This document shows positions 33,201 through 43,597 of a DNA stretch of 64,000 nucleotides, in pieces. The first letter of the stretch is position 1; each line of letters starts with the position of its first letter. Source of the stretch: Mesostigma viride (lineage: Eukaryota; Streptophyta; Mesostigmatophyceae; Mesostigmatales; Mesostigmataceae). The notes beneath the pieces are model-generated. The model had not been told where the DNA came from. It saw only the letters and a program-made list of their open reading frames with translations, and did no database searches. Location of the stretch: positions 1 to 64,000 of the forward strand of contig RPFO01000080.1 in assembly GCA_009746045.1 (NCBI GenBank). Direction: 5' to 3'. The translations under genes were made by a program, and so were the position numbers.

Positions 33201-33709
33201 CCCAGCCTATCACCTTGGAGATCTTTGTTGACAGTTCCATGGATGCTCGCCAGGTTACCAAGGTCAGGGGGAGATCTGCTGCTCTGTTTGCTTTTTATCA
33301 GAGCAGGGCAAGTTTGTTCAGCTGGTACAGCAGACTGCAGAAGAGGGTCTGTATCAGTTCAGATGTGGCAGAATGCAGGGCCATATGCGAGGGGATCCAG
33401 TCCAGCCTGTACATAAAGGAGTTAATGCTGGAGCTGGCTTCAGTTACCCCTTGGACCTTGCAGATGGAGACGTTGTTGCTAACAGACAGCATGGGTATGG
33501 TCCAGTTTGTTCACAAGCAGCTGGCCAGAAGCCGGGACCTGGATTATTTGTTGCTGAAGGAGTTGGCCAGTTTGGTTGACTTGAAGCATATCCCTGGCGA
33601 GGAGAACCCTGCTGATGCATTGACAAAGCTGCCACACAAGGCCCCAGCCCAGTACAATGTACTGAGGAAGCTCATGAATGCTGACTGTCAAGTCGGTCTA
33701 TCTGTCTAA
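30215..33709 (+). CDS. E2 pol: integrase, protease-like, RT, RNase H, intact
   Basis: The uninterrupted frame gives 1,164 residues from GTG; the first ATG is at 30,266. Domains in order: disordered leader; pre-integrase zinc motif (H109 and H114, then CKC near 137); integrase D (VDIQRIRG), D (QCDIQFEC), E (GQQGVVERAIQE) with about 29 residues between the last two; integrase C-terminal strand part; protease-like segment with D501-T-N and VILGQNFLG near 565; Copia RT with DFKRAFLKSD, LKGLEGLRSS and HGDD at 860-863; RNase H with FVDSSMD, SSDVAECRA, TDSMGMV and NPADALTK. The arrangement equals E1. It is the only complete pol of this type here and could support E1-like copies. Confidence 0.92.
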   Translation: MTEPIGHDGASLVTTESMPAVAAVVTRQRARHGGAEPEVGPGDVDPGGSQKHSDRAGLAQDGQDEDRAGDSLTGTTLVPPVHKGSVHTLSANNDNKRFSLLYDIASRLHTMFGHAAQSLQVARRLGGSELYSICQQVAQACKCRLVARKPKQSHARTPILQPGHVQVDIQRIRGLKLLVAVDRYTKYKTLEILPDMEKPTLIAALKLTRSRYPGLELLQCDIQFECCENLPEFPELLITPRESHGQQGVVERAIQEIKTVLLVERIPRTSSAIVTSAWLRSVEDRLNLRTPMFFGDIAINPLMLHTRMLPADAEQAWKEKLEAKFLKLRQKDKGWSVLEPNVGQQVVVWKEPSFPGKRGSWHDGVVTRVEAAGHKCWVAIDGSQAVHRLSWSKIRPRGGNQGDLFQVPVGVQGGGDVELPDQGATAVSSPQGDPGPAPGVPSHTVVGQAGGQAAPPERPDTRPRGVRLSDIVQALQRAKKEPKVSKLVQLDEPEVAAMEIDTNAQVSVMGPQHTGELLVGEPSCPWVSDFSGRTHLRVLGEVTAPVMGVDVTFLVLEDYDGPVILGQNFLGNPGISIRATALRRDGWGMIPLENFRTTFPVRCRAKPVKGVKWDEGEVPPAASLVIPAVLHPSSIGITHRSLAAHSPLTYDQLVQEMSSPTLFEAWKLAFSKALEEWLQFECAAPTDRRPPASRKLALRFVLKRKVVDEVSVPHVRPVLNEYHGTGSLPGEELYTPGMLHDTWRILLCLYVGLLNRGAAMSSVLLDFKRAFLKSDPEVARRVWKQDEPYCVEVPAIWKLELHQQFLVILKGLEGLRSSPIIWRLTLQEALISECGLRVSSVDPCLLLAQWEGLPVYASLHGDDLHLLAPTTWLKKFIPVISGKFSLGKELWQEPNKPVVFCGMQATLFRRDGEWSIRLQAGGDYKQTIVKALPEKITQAAGPELRGMWAWFASICGPSLMVHSRMPDEVLEDEKPRVIARLVESTPDLILSGIDFAQPITLEIFVDSSMDARQVTKVRGRSAALFAFYQSRASLFSWYSRLQKRVCISSDVAECRAICEGIQSSLYIKELMLELASVTPWTLQMETLLLTDSMGMVQFVHKQLARSRDLDYLLLKELASLVDLKHIPGEENPADALTKLPHKAPAQYNVLRKLMNADCQVGLSV

Positions 33710-34437
33710 AAGCTGAGAGCTGGGTGCTTAAGTCTCTGGATATCAGGCTGGGAGCTTGATTGTACATAATCCTGAGCACACCTTGAGGGGTGAGACATGT
33801 CTCTGGTGTGGGAATGTCTGACATTGTCTCTGATGGAGAGATGTCTATCTGGGGTTTTCATCTCAGTCTGAGGTTTCCCCAGATCTGTGGTTTGTGGGCG
33901 GGGTTCGATTCCCTGGTGCCGTCTTAAGGCGGAGTTTCACGGACTGGCTGACCCATCCACCATGCTGGTGAGGTGGCGACAGGTCCCCTGATTTTCCACG
34001 GTTGGAACGAGTATAGGAGCTTGTGTTTTGCATGTGCTTCGCGTAGATGTTGTGTCTGGTTCGATAAGGGGCAGCAGACCGGCGCCGACTCCCGTCTGGG
34101 GGTCAGCAATGTTTTCTGATGAGCTGTTGTGGGTGATCTGTGGGGTTTCGCCTAAGGTCCTGAAGGTTGTACATACTTCTCAAGTTCTTAGCTGAACACC
34201 TATGGGCTGCCACAGTTGGCCAACCTCTTGTACATGGGTAACACAACGAGCCTCCCGTGAAGGGATAGGGACTCATTGTAATTTGTTTGTGCTCCTGAAC
34301 CAGTATGGGTGCTATGTACATATAATAAGGAATCCAAGCTGACTGTCATGCCCAGCGGGTTGTGACTTGTAGTCGGGGAGGATGCCAGTACCCATTGTGT
34401 GTGTTTGTATGTAGACTTGTGTGAGCTGCTACAGCTC
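33710..34437 (+). other. E2 3' non-coding region
   Basis: No gene is seen. It holds the tRNA T-arm-like site at 33,896-33,917 shared with E1. Confidence 0.7.
33896..33917 (+). promoter_or_regulatory. tRNA T-arm / B-box-like site in E2
   Basis: It is identical over 22 bases to 16,500-16,521 in E1, with GGTTCGATTCC at the centre. Confidence 0.5.
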
Positions 34438-34455
34438 AAGAAAAGAAAGGATTGG
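34438..34455 (+). promoter_or_regulatory. E2 polypurine tract
   Basis: AAGAAAAGAAAGGATTGG abuts the 3' LTR and differs from the E1 tract by one base over the shared part. Confidence 0.85.
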
Positions 34456-35146
34456 AGTTAACGCCAAGCGCATTGGCGTGATCCTGATTCGGCATATCTC
34501 TGCGATTCCAGCGGCACCGGAACGAGTTCATTCCGACAAGTATCAAGAAAGTTATGGCGTTCCGACTTCCCGGTCGCGCGCGAGCGCGAGCCGGCTGTTC
34601 TTCTAAGTCGGACGTGAATATTTGCCGACGACATATGGGGTCGACAGTAATTCCTGGGCTGACAGGAATTAGGTGCTGAACCTACGACGGTATTGGATTA
34701 ATACGTCGTACGCAGGAAATAGGAACCTTAACCTGTGGTCTGTTGGTACCGCAGGCTTAGTCCTAGGTGCAGATGCAATAGTCACTGTGGACTGTGCTCT
34801 GTGGTCACTGTGCCTGTATGGCAGACCTACTGTATAGGAACTGGGCGCTGTACAGGTAGTGAATACTGTACCGGGAGTGTTATTACTGAGCAGGCCTCCT
34901 AGGCTGCTCAGGACTAGCAAGCACAGTGCACAAGTATATAAAGAATAGGCCAGTGCCAATTGGGCATCTCTTGCGAGCCCGCCTCACGTGTGTTGCCTTG
35001 ACTTGGCAAACTCGTGTACAAGCCTCAAGTGTGTGAGCGCTGTAACATTATCCAATTTTAACAAAGCTCCGTTTCCAACCATATTCACACATTGCTGCAT
35101 TGCAACCAATGATATCCTACACATTGCGTTTATAAAAACGTTAACT
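34456..35146 (+). repeat. E2 3' LTR
   Basis: AGTTAACGCC...GTTAACT; it is followed by the AAGTG duplication. It differs from the 5' LTR by several substitutions and indels of 2, 4 and 4 bases. Confidence 0.95.
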
Positions 35147-35151
35147 AAGTG

Positions 35152-37104
35152 CCAGCCAGGGGGTGGGTGCGGATGTGTTGCAGAAGATTTTGCAACATGT
35201 AGCACAATCCCAACAACAGATGCAGCAGCAACAGCGGGCTATATGCAGTTGCAGCAGCAGTAGACAGCGCAGTTGGCGGCGCACATTGCAAGTCTGCACG
35301 CGACGTGGACCGCGCAAGCAACGCTGACACCAGCGCCGCACCTACCACAGGCGCCACAGCCGCAAGTATTGCAGCCACAGGCGCAAGTTTGGCAGCCCCA
35401 GGCGCAGGTGTTGCAGTCGCAGGTGCCTTTAATGTCGCAGGCACCATCCGTGCAGCCACAGGCGCAAGTGCCACAGATGCAGGCGTCGCGGCAGCATGTG
35501 CCTGGGATGCCTAGTGCACAAACTGGGTTTTCTTTTGGCGTGCCGCATGCGCCGGCACCAACAACCCCAGCGACGCCACGGCTACAAACACCGTGGGTGC
35601 AGCCAGGCATCATTCCGGGATTGCACTGAGCGAGGCAGTCCATCATACACGGTGAAACGAGGCTATGGGCTGGAGCCGAGGTTTGTGGCTACTCTACCAA
35701 GGACGCCAAGCATGCCGGTGGGCTACAATGGGTCGCCGATTGAGGGATCCAAGGTGGGAATGCCGGTGCAAGCGCAGGTGGAGCTGAAGGACAGGTATAC
35801 TGCTGACGGTGGGCTTGTTGACATCAACCAAGCCTATTGGAAATATAAGACTTGGCTGCACCAGCATGCAGTATATCGTCACGCATAACCAGCTGCCGAA
35901 GTCCTTTGAGATGGACAACATCCCAATGTTTTTCTCGGGCACTAAACACGCAAAAGCTGGTGCAGCGGTGGGTCACAGGCTACCATGAGGTGGCGCTTAA
36001 GACGGGAAGATCCGACGTGTGGTACAGGCGCGACCAACAAGGCTTGCCGGACTACCAACACGTGGTATTTGACATCGACCCTGCAGAGGAGCTGTGGGAA
36101 CTGCTGCGCGCCAAGTACGCCCACTCCTCCACCAAGGCGGAGGCGGAGTGGCATGATTTTAAGGTGGGGGACAAGGAGTCGCCTGACGCCACGATGGACC
36201 GCCTGGAGGTCTTGCGGGATGAGGTCCCGGCATGGACGGAGGCGGAGGCGTGTGAGAAGTGGCTCAAGGCGTTGGGTCCAAAAGCTGCCATGATCCCACA
36301 ACCTAGATTTGGTTGTCATTGGGACCTGGCCCAGCTGTGCACGGAAGTGCATGCGTTCAACCGTCGACAGGCACGGGGTCTCCCGGACCTAGTGGAGCTG
36401 GTACGCCAAGAAGTCGCCCAAGCGCACAAGGGTAACAGGGTGGGTGGCGCGCAATCAGGCGGTGGAGGGTCCAGCGGTGGAAGGGGTGGACCAAGCAGCA
36501 GGCAGTTTGGGTCGCAGGCGGACCGCGGACAAGCCAGCCAGCGCGGGGGGCGACAACAAGGCCTCCAGGCTCCAGCAGCACCGGCCAGGCGACGACTGAT
36601 CCGCACAAGGCATGTTGGATCTGCGGGAAGCCAGATCACGTGAAGCGGGCCTGCCCAGCCCAGTGCAAGAAGGAGCACGCGGCTGGAACGCCCGCCCATG
36701 CTCCGGCAGGGTGCAAGTACCCAGTGGTCACCAAGACCGTGCAAGCACATGCAGCGGACATGGTGGCGGCCGACAGCACGCCAACAGAGCAGGCAGCTGA
36801 GGTATCGGCAGCGCCGGCGTCACCCAGCCAACCGAGTGGGCAGGCGGCGGGGATGGAAGCGTATGACGCGTATACACTGGTGGAGCAACCCGACTTGTTC
36901 TGGGCTCCTATCCATGCCGTCGAGGTCCAGGCAGCTACCCGAAGCAAGCAGGCACGGGCATTGCCGTCGTTCCTACCAACCACGGGCAATGGTGAGGGGG
37001 GGCCACCCCAGCTTCCTGCATCGTTCCCGGCAGGTTCAACCGGCGGTGAGGCATCGCTGCTGGAGCACCCGAACCCTGCCGACGCCGAGCAGCGGCGCAA
37101 TTAG
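35152..37104 (+). pseudogene. E4 gag, central and C-terminal parts, frameshifted
   Basis: Segments in different frames: a Gln-rich start, a Pro/Gln repeat (35,273-35,629), a linker (about 35,640-35,885), the helical gag core (about 35,920-36,600, with AEELWELLRAKYAHSSTKAE) and a Gly/Ser-rich stretch. A frame change near 36,600 leads to the knuckle CWICGKPDHVKRAC. The tail to 37,104 is Ala/Pro-rich. At least four frame changes show it is dead. Gag of Ty3 type by its core and position. Confidence 0.75.
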
Positions 37105-37139
37105 CTGCCACCATTCTTGCCAGAAGGATGGAGTGATTG

Positions 37140-38525
37140 ATGCTCCCTTGTTTTCTGCCAGGCATTACCATGAGCGGTTCGGGCACATGGGTGCAAACCG
37201 CACAGGTGCCATGGTGCGTGGGGTGTATTGGTGGGCGGGCATGCAGCATGCCATAGCACGGCATGCAGGTAGCCAGTTGTGCTGAGTGTGCTCGCGCGAA
37301 AGCGCGTTTCAACCTGGACCATCATGACAAGGAGCTCATGAGCTTGCCCATCCGAGGCTTGTTCTACCGGTGGCACGTCGTCTTGTGTGGGCCCTTTGAG
37401 AGCCTCAGCACTTCCGGCAACCGTTACATCATGGTGTGTGTGGAATCGTTCAGCAAGTGGCAGGAACTGATTCCCCTACCCGACAAGCACGCTGCCACCA
37501 CAGCCACCTACTTCGACACTAGATGTTATTGCTCGGTATGGGGCACAGGCGGAGGTGGTTTCAGACCAAGGCGGGGAATTTCGTGGGGAATTCCAAGAGC
37601 TATTGGATTCCTGCTCCATCGATCATCGGCACACGTCGCGGGAGCACCCTCAGGCCAATGGACTGGCTGAGCGTTTGGTTCAGACAGTCAAACAGGCGCT
37701 GCGCAAATGGGCGTTGCGCAAGCAGCACGTGTGGCCACCTGGGATAGGGAACTACCCTGGATCGCCATGGGCTACCGGATGAGCCCACAAGAATCCCTCG
37801 CCCAGTTCTCCCCCTATTTTCTGCTCTTTGGTCGGGCACCATTGTTGCCCTCTGAGGTGCAGGAAGCTCACCCCCAGCCGATTCAATGGGATCACGCCAA
37901 TGAGTGGCTGCGGGAGGTTGTGGCGCGCGCCGCCACATTTAAGAAGGTGATGCCCATCGCGATGAACAATCTGTTGATCGCGCAGCACCGCGACACACTG
38001 CGGTACGCCCAGCGACGGGGTGGCAAGTATATGGCCAGGCGGCTGCAGTTCCACCCCGGCCAGTATGTGTTTCTGCGGACTCAACCCCAACACATGCTGG
38101 ACGTCACGGCCGGGCCCACCATCCTTCGCATGGTGGAGATTAAGCCTTCGGGGGTGGCCGTCCTCGAAGGTGCGGATGGTAGTAAGACCACTGACAATGT
38201 GTCGAACCTGTCTCCTTGCTCCATGCCCCACCTGGCACGGAGCATCCAGCCGCACACCGCTAGGCGCATCCGCGATGCGCAGTGTCAAATTTGTCACCGG
38301 GTCGACCAGCCTGAGGTCATGTTGCTGTGTGATCACTGCAACTGCGGCTGGCATCTTCACTGCATTCAACCCCCTCTGTCTCAGGTACCTGAGGGTTCCT
38401 GGTTTTGCCCTGTGTGCATTGCTGCGGGGTTCACCAACCATGCGATTCAAACAGCTACTGCCACTTTGTTGCTACCCAGCACAGGCCTTGGTAGCGAGGG
38501 GGGGGGGAAAAGTGGGCAGCACTAG
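37140..38525 (+). pseudogene. E4 integrase fused to a PHD finger, degraded
   Basis: The HHCC zinc part (HYHERFGHMG then CAEC) and core pieces lie in three frames up to about 37,750. The second-D region reads VVSDQGGEFRG and the E region HPQANGLAERLVQ. The first catalytic Asp position reads WHVVLCGP, with Val where Asp is expected, so the enzyme is also damaged by substitution. From 37,752 one frame runs to 38,525 and ends with a PHD finger (38,283-38,419): CQIC, CDHC, H-x2-C and CPVC in the C4HC3 order. PHD fingers read histone tails, so this may play the targeting role that a chromodomain plays in E5. Confidence 0.82.
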
Positions 38526-38638
38526 TGGGGTAAGGCTAGCATGTGGCCCATCGATCACCCATGCAGCCATACCTCATGAGGGCTAACGAGGTCGTGGGCT
38601 ACTGTCAGTGCAGGGAGTTTGGCACGAGTACGCGACAG
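38513..38638 (+). repeat. Start of candidate E4 3' LTR; repeated at 40,472
   Basis: TGGGCAGCACTAGTGGGG begins right after a purine run (GAGGGGGGGGGGAAAAG type). The next 125 bases recur at 40,472-40,604 with a 7-bp insertion and one visible substitution. The LTR right end is not found. Confidence 0.5.
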
Positions 38639-40471
38639 CTGTCGCGCGCCGTTCCGATTCGCACGAGTATTGGCTTTACGCGGGGCCGCCACGCAGCCGG
38701 CCCGGGGGACGAGGCGAGGAGGCAGCTAGGCATTGCGCGTGTGCGAGTTGTTACGCCTTTGGCATTTGGGCCTTACGGGAGCAACGCATGCGCCGTAGCG
38801 CGACCCGCAGCACTGGGAGTTGACAGCGGTACTGACATGCGTCACCAGGAGGTCAGTGCCAACGCTGGCAAGCAGCACGCACTGGCTGCTGGACTACAAC
38901 ACGGACCAAGCTAGGCTGCCAGCCTGGTGCAATTATGCGGGTCATGCAGGCTGAACATGCACGTGCACGCAAACTGGCGCTTTATTGATCTCGAGAACTG
39001 TCCGCTGCAGGTAGATAATGTCGTGCAATCTTGGCATTGACATTCGGCAGGCTGGCAAGCCGCTTTTGTGAATGCGACGAGGCAGCTTTTCTCGTCAGGG
39101 CCAGCTAGTTGTCGTACATGCTCGGTGATATAGTTGTTTGGCAAGCTCAGGGGTCGGCAAGCCGACACGTACTGGACTGGAGTTGTTGAAAGAACTGACA
39201 GGGTTTGCCTTTTCAATGCTGTGATTGGAACCCTTTGTGCCTGACCTTGCAGGTGCAGGCTATGGAGGAGTGAAGAGACTCAGAGGCAGAGACCTGATTG
39301 AGGCAGAATGAAGAGTACCCTCAGTAGGGGGGCTACTCCTTTTCTTGTTTCTTAGAATAGAAAAGATGCCATTTAGATGCTGCAGCATATTCTAGGAATA
39401 TGCTGAGAAAGATGTTGTGGCAGATGCTTAGGAATATGCTCTAGCATATGCTGGGAATATTCTGTCCAGCTCACAGGTTTCTAGAAAGTTCTGAGCATGA
39501 AACAGCAAGCTGCCATCTGTCATGATAATATTGAAACACCTATCTATTCTAATGAAAAGACACTTGTCAAACAAAGAGCACCCACATCTGTTCAGTGAGT
39601 GACACCGGTTTGCATGACCACTGGTGTCAGACTGTTGTCAGAACACTGTCATGTCAGATCCTACATGTCAGATCCTACTTGTCAGATCAGTTGCCACTTT
39701 TGTTGCCAAGACACTAGGAAAGCTGTGACAGGCCATAACTCACTAAATACTTGTCCAAATTAAACCGGGACAAGTTCTGTAGAAACGTTAAAACAAACTC
39801 TATCTCAATGGCCAGTCAGCAGCACTGTCTAGTCAGGGCAGGTGGGTACAATACAAGGACCATGTCCTTGACAGGAGTGATCTGCGACAAGGGCATTTTG
39901 TCGTCTGGGAATTCTGGCCTACGCAGGTTGTCTAGTTGATTTTGTCGTCTAAAGAGAAAGTGCTAGATGATATGTTTCATATGCGGAACAGGGAGTCGTT
40001 GCAGACAACGACTTAGGATTTTGTGTACTTTTAGGTCTTGGTGCTGACCAAAGGCGAGTGCCACGGAGTAGCTTTGGTGTAATTGAAGCAGTATGGACGA
40101 CAAAGCGGTTGTCGTCAGGGTCAGATACTGAGCGTGGCTACGAGGTAAGGCTGACGCAAGATATTGCGTAAGCGGGAGGCATTCATTGGGATAAGTGTGT
40201 CTTTCCACCAGGGCGTTGGATGTAGCTCTGTGTGGATCTTTGAACTCTGTCTTGGTTATGGTGGTGCGTGGCAAGTGTGGCCAGCCCTCCTTTCTTTCAT
40301 CGAGCCCAGCTATTGCTGAAACAGAGCTGCCAAGTTAGGTAGAGTATTGGTAATAAACGTTCATTTCATTTGCAACAAAGAACCCAGTGTGAAGCCTAAC
40401 CTAGTCATACCTCATTCTCAGGTCTCACCTTCTGAGAAGTGCAGTTGGCACTGGCTTCTCGTCTTAAAAAA
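38639..40471. other. No gene seen
   Basis: This is non-coding by inspection: GC-rich at first, AT-rich from about 39,250, with short local repeats such as GTCAGATCCTAC near 39,652-39,690 and ATATGCT near 39,380-39,450. It may be the remainder of the E4 LTR or an unrelated insertion. Confidence 0.4.
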
Positions 40472-40604
40472 GTGGGCAGCTGCCAGCACTAGTGGGGTAA
40501 GGCTAGCATGTGGCCCATCGATCACCCATGCAGCCATACCTCACGAGGGCTAACGAGGTCGTGGGCTACTGTCAGTGCAGGGAGTTTGGCACGAGTACGC
40601 GACA
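40472..40604 (+). repeat. Second copy of the E4 LTR-start repeat
   Basis: It matches 38,513-38,638. It carries an extra TGCCAGC near the left end. The sequence after 40,604 differs from that after 38,638. Confidence 0.7.
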
Positions 40605-41102
40605 CATATGTTACATGTCCCTCCCCCCCCTCTATGCAGTATGACAGCTATGTTAGGCTATCATTACACTTACCTTCTCCAGGACAGGCGATATCCTTGA
40701 GTGCTTGCTCGCTACACAGCATACAGATTTGCTGGAGCAGAGCAACTCTGAAAACGTGCCTCAAATTCCACAATGCCTTGACTGCATGACAGGGAAGGGC
40801 TGGGGACAATGCTAAATGTTCTAATAACCAATGGTTATTAGAACACCCCTGGTCACAACAACATGCTCGATCGTATCGCCTGTAGGTATAGTGGTATCTG
40901 GACCTACAGGGGAGCCCACGGTGCAGTATGCTTTCCGGCCTAATTCTGGCGACTTCTGTGCACGTTAGCGCGGCATATCTTCAACGGCATTTCATTTCCT
41001 TGGTCAGTATTGCCTGGGAGATGACTTGCAAGGGAATTGGCAGGATGATTACATGCAGGGTGACGGATGAGCCCGGCCGGCCCCTTACGCTATCGTGCCA
41101 TT
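40605..41102. other. No gene; hairpins and a block repeated at 49,428
   Basis: Holds a 14-bp perfect inverted repeat around one base (40,817-40,845), an inverted pair CCTGTAGGT / ACCTACAGG near 40,879-40,912, and an 80-bp block (about 41,019-41,098) seen again at 49,428-49,497. Confidence 0.55.
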
Positions 41103-41639
41103 TTAAGGGGACATGACACCCCAAAAGGGCACTTTTCTGGAAACCATACCTAGGCATGTGATAAAAATCCAGTTATGATGGGGGACCATAAATATGATTT
41201 AAAAAAAAATTTCCAACCACTTGGGGGGGTACTACTACCCCCCACCATGTGACAGTTATGTGCTAAAAATAGAAAAAGACGCTATTTTTTGCCGATTTTC
41301 CCTAGGACAATGGGCAAACCCAATGTGGCCAAATCACACATTCCCATCTAATTGCAACCCTTGCCATTATTTCCAGCTAGTTTGCAGGTCAGAATAAGCA
41401 TGTTTAGACACATTGAAATAATTTAGCCCAAAACACGTATTTTTTGGTGCCTAAAAAAATATATCAAATCATAGACACATGCAATGGGGTCAAATCTTAT
41501 ATTCAAAATTGGCCCAGGGTTGCAATCACACAGCCCCAAAGTTTCAGCTCATTCTGACCACGTTTACCCACATTGAAATATGGTCATGTGCAAAAAAAAA
41601 ATGACACGTAAAAGCAGTTTTGAGCACAAACAACACTCC

Positions 41640-41651
41640 AAAGACACCCTT
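41640..41651. repeat. LINE target-site duplication, left copy
   Basis: AAAGACACCCTT is matched by 47,798-47,809. Confidence 0.85.
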
Positions 41652-41751
41652 AATTAATTAATTAATTAATTAATAGACACGTGACTGCGTCACGTGAGCA
41701 TAAGTCCTCAGTGGGAGGGGAACATGGGATGGAATGGATGGTATAAGCTAT

Positions 41752-43597
41752 CTAGGTCCTAGTTACAGGCGTGTGGGCACCGCGGCCCGAATCGCTATGA
41801 ATGCCATACGCGGTCACACGCGGAGCCCCCACAGGCTTGGGGGTGGTCTCCTTCATCACTACTTGCCATCTATCCTTGCGCACCATCTGCCTCCATATTA
41901 CAGACAAACCAGGAGGTTGCCCGGGGGTGAGCCCGTCACGTCTAGTGTAGCACATGGCCATGCGGAGTCTATCACGAAAAGTCCACGGGTGGCGGCCCTG
42001 CCGCGCGCGGCCGGGGGCACGCCAGGTGAGGACATATCGCCCAGGCTGGGCGGGCTTGGTGCCAGCTAGTCTATCTGATGTATCTACCTGATCTGTGCGG
42101 GCCAGGTGCCCGGCTAAGCCCAGGCGCCTGTGCCTAATAGTGTGGGAAACATAGGGCAAATCAGCGTACAAATCCTCATTACTAATGTGCAAACCAAAGG
42201 GGATGTTAAGGGCCTTGCGCAACATCTTGGTGACGGCGCCGTCGAGTCGTTGCTCCAGCTCCTGCGTCAGTGTCCACGTCTCGGCGCCGTAGGTCAGGAT
42301 CGTCAGAATGACGACCTTGAAGAGGTCACGCTTGACGATCCGGGGTAGGGCGGGGTTGCTCCACCAGCGGCGGTGGTCATGGAGGTGCGCCCACGCCATG
42401 CCGATCCGTGTTGTCATGTCGTCCTCGCAGTCGGGAAGCCAACTGCCGAGCAGCTTGAAGCGGCCTGAAGGAGGGTAGTTGACCTCGGCATCGTCTAAGA
42501 GGCGGAGTGTGGGTGGGGGCCCTGCCATGCCGAAGGCCAGGGCCTCCGTTTTGGGGCTGATTTCTAGACCAACCGCCCGAGCCTCGAGCGCCAGGCAGTC
42601 CAGCCAAAGTTGGGCAGACTCCGGCTTCTCGATGAGCGTGATGTCGTCGGCATAAATGAGGTCAGCTAGTAAATTCTGCTTGTTAGTCGGCCCCCCTTCC
42701 CCAAGCTCGTTCGTGATCGTTAGGCCAGGGGCACGGCCTGCAATGCTAGCAAAGCGAGCACGTGCCTGGCGCATAACATAATCCACTACAATAATAAACA
42801 GGTACGGCGACAGGACGCAACCCTGCCAGACGCCGGTCTGCAGTGGGCATGGCGGGGTAATGCCGTGTTGAGTGCGCACCGAAGTGGTCGACCCCTCATA
42901 CAGCGTGCGGATGACGGTAATCAGGGGAGTGGGGACGCGAGCGCGAGCAAGTACAGCCCATAGAGCGTCCCAGAGGACAGAATCAAAAGCCTTGATGAAG
43001 TCGACGAAGATCAGGATGGCGGGAAACTCACCAGGTTGCAGGAGAGCGATTTCCTCGAAGAGGCGACGCGCGACGAAGATGGCCATGACGGTGTTGCGCC
43101 CAGGACGGAAGCCCATTTGACTTTCCCCAAGGTGACAGTCGAGAGCAGAACGAAGGCGGTTGAGGATCATGCGCATGAACAACTTAAGTGCGGCGCTCTG
43201 GATGCAGACTCCTCTGTAGTTGGCGGGGTTGTCAGGGGAACCTTTGTTTTTGTACAGCATAATACGGTAGCTGTGCTGCCACTCAGGAATCGGCGGCGCG
43301 TCGGCAAGCAGGATCCGGTTGCAGACGTCAAGCAGGAACCCTGTGAGCGCCGTCAGCTTAATCACCGGGGCTGGGAGCTGGTCAGGTCCAACGGCGGCAT
43401 AGAAGCGGAGTTGCTTGGCGGCGGTGCTCAGCTCGAGCTCGGTGAACGGCGGGAGCTCGTTGGGGTCGGCCAGGGGTTCCGTCAGGGCTGGGTACGTGTA
43501 GTCCTGCTCAGCGGCGAGCGGCGTGGGCGGCGCAGGGACGTCCGCCGGCGCTACTGCCAGGCGTGCGGCCGCCAGAGGGCCAAGCGGCGGAGGCGGC
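41752..43597 (-). pseudogene. LINE ORF2, reverse-transcriptase half
   Basis: It reads on from the endonuclease half once the solo LTR is removed. RT motifs: MGFRPGRNTVMAIF, FVDFIKAFDSV, GVWQGCVLSPYLF and the active site YADD (codons at 42,643-42,654). After the RT, LTYGAETWTL and HRRLGLAGHLAR form the usual C-terminal part of several LINE clades. It copies LINE RNA at a nicked target. The frame runs to the stop at 41,752 and is open from about 43,597. As it stands the half lacks its own start. Confidence 0.88.

Larger units (their letters stand above)
19017..35146 (+). mobile_element. E2: Copia-type LTR retrotransposon with AG...CT LTRs, carrying three insertions
   Basis: AAGTG flanks it (19,012-19,016 and 35,147-35,151). 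LTRs are 692 and 691 bp with about 98 percent identity, counting three short indels, so it is older than E1. Layout matches E1: ORF0, gag, pol with integrase before protease and RT, B-box-like site, purine tract. Insertions: E3 and a 3.5-kb TIR element in ORF0, and a 1.7-kb element in gag. Without these it would be close to 8.1 kb. Confidence 0.95.
18560..38640 (+). mobile_element. E4: decayed Ty3-type element with PHD-finger integrase, split by E2
   Basis: Gag starts at 18,659, is cut by E2 at 19,016 and resumes at 35,152 (AAGTG duplicated). A knuckle follows at about 36,609-36,650, then integrase with a PHD finger to 38,525, then a G-rich tract and a candidate LTR start at 38,513. No protease or RT is found between knuckle and integrase, so it is internally deleted. 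There are many frameshifts, consistent with the oldest layer of the nest. The 5' LTR is not identified; E5 lies immediately upstream. The right end is uncertain. Confidence 0.75.
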
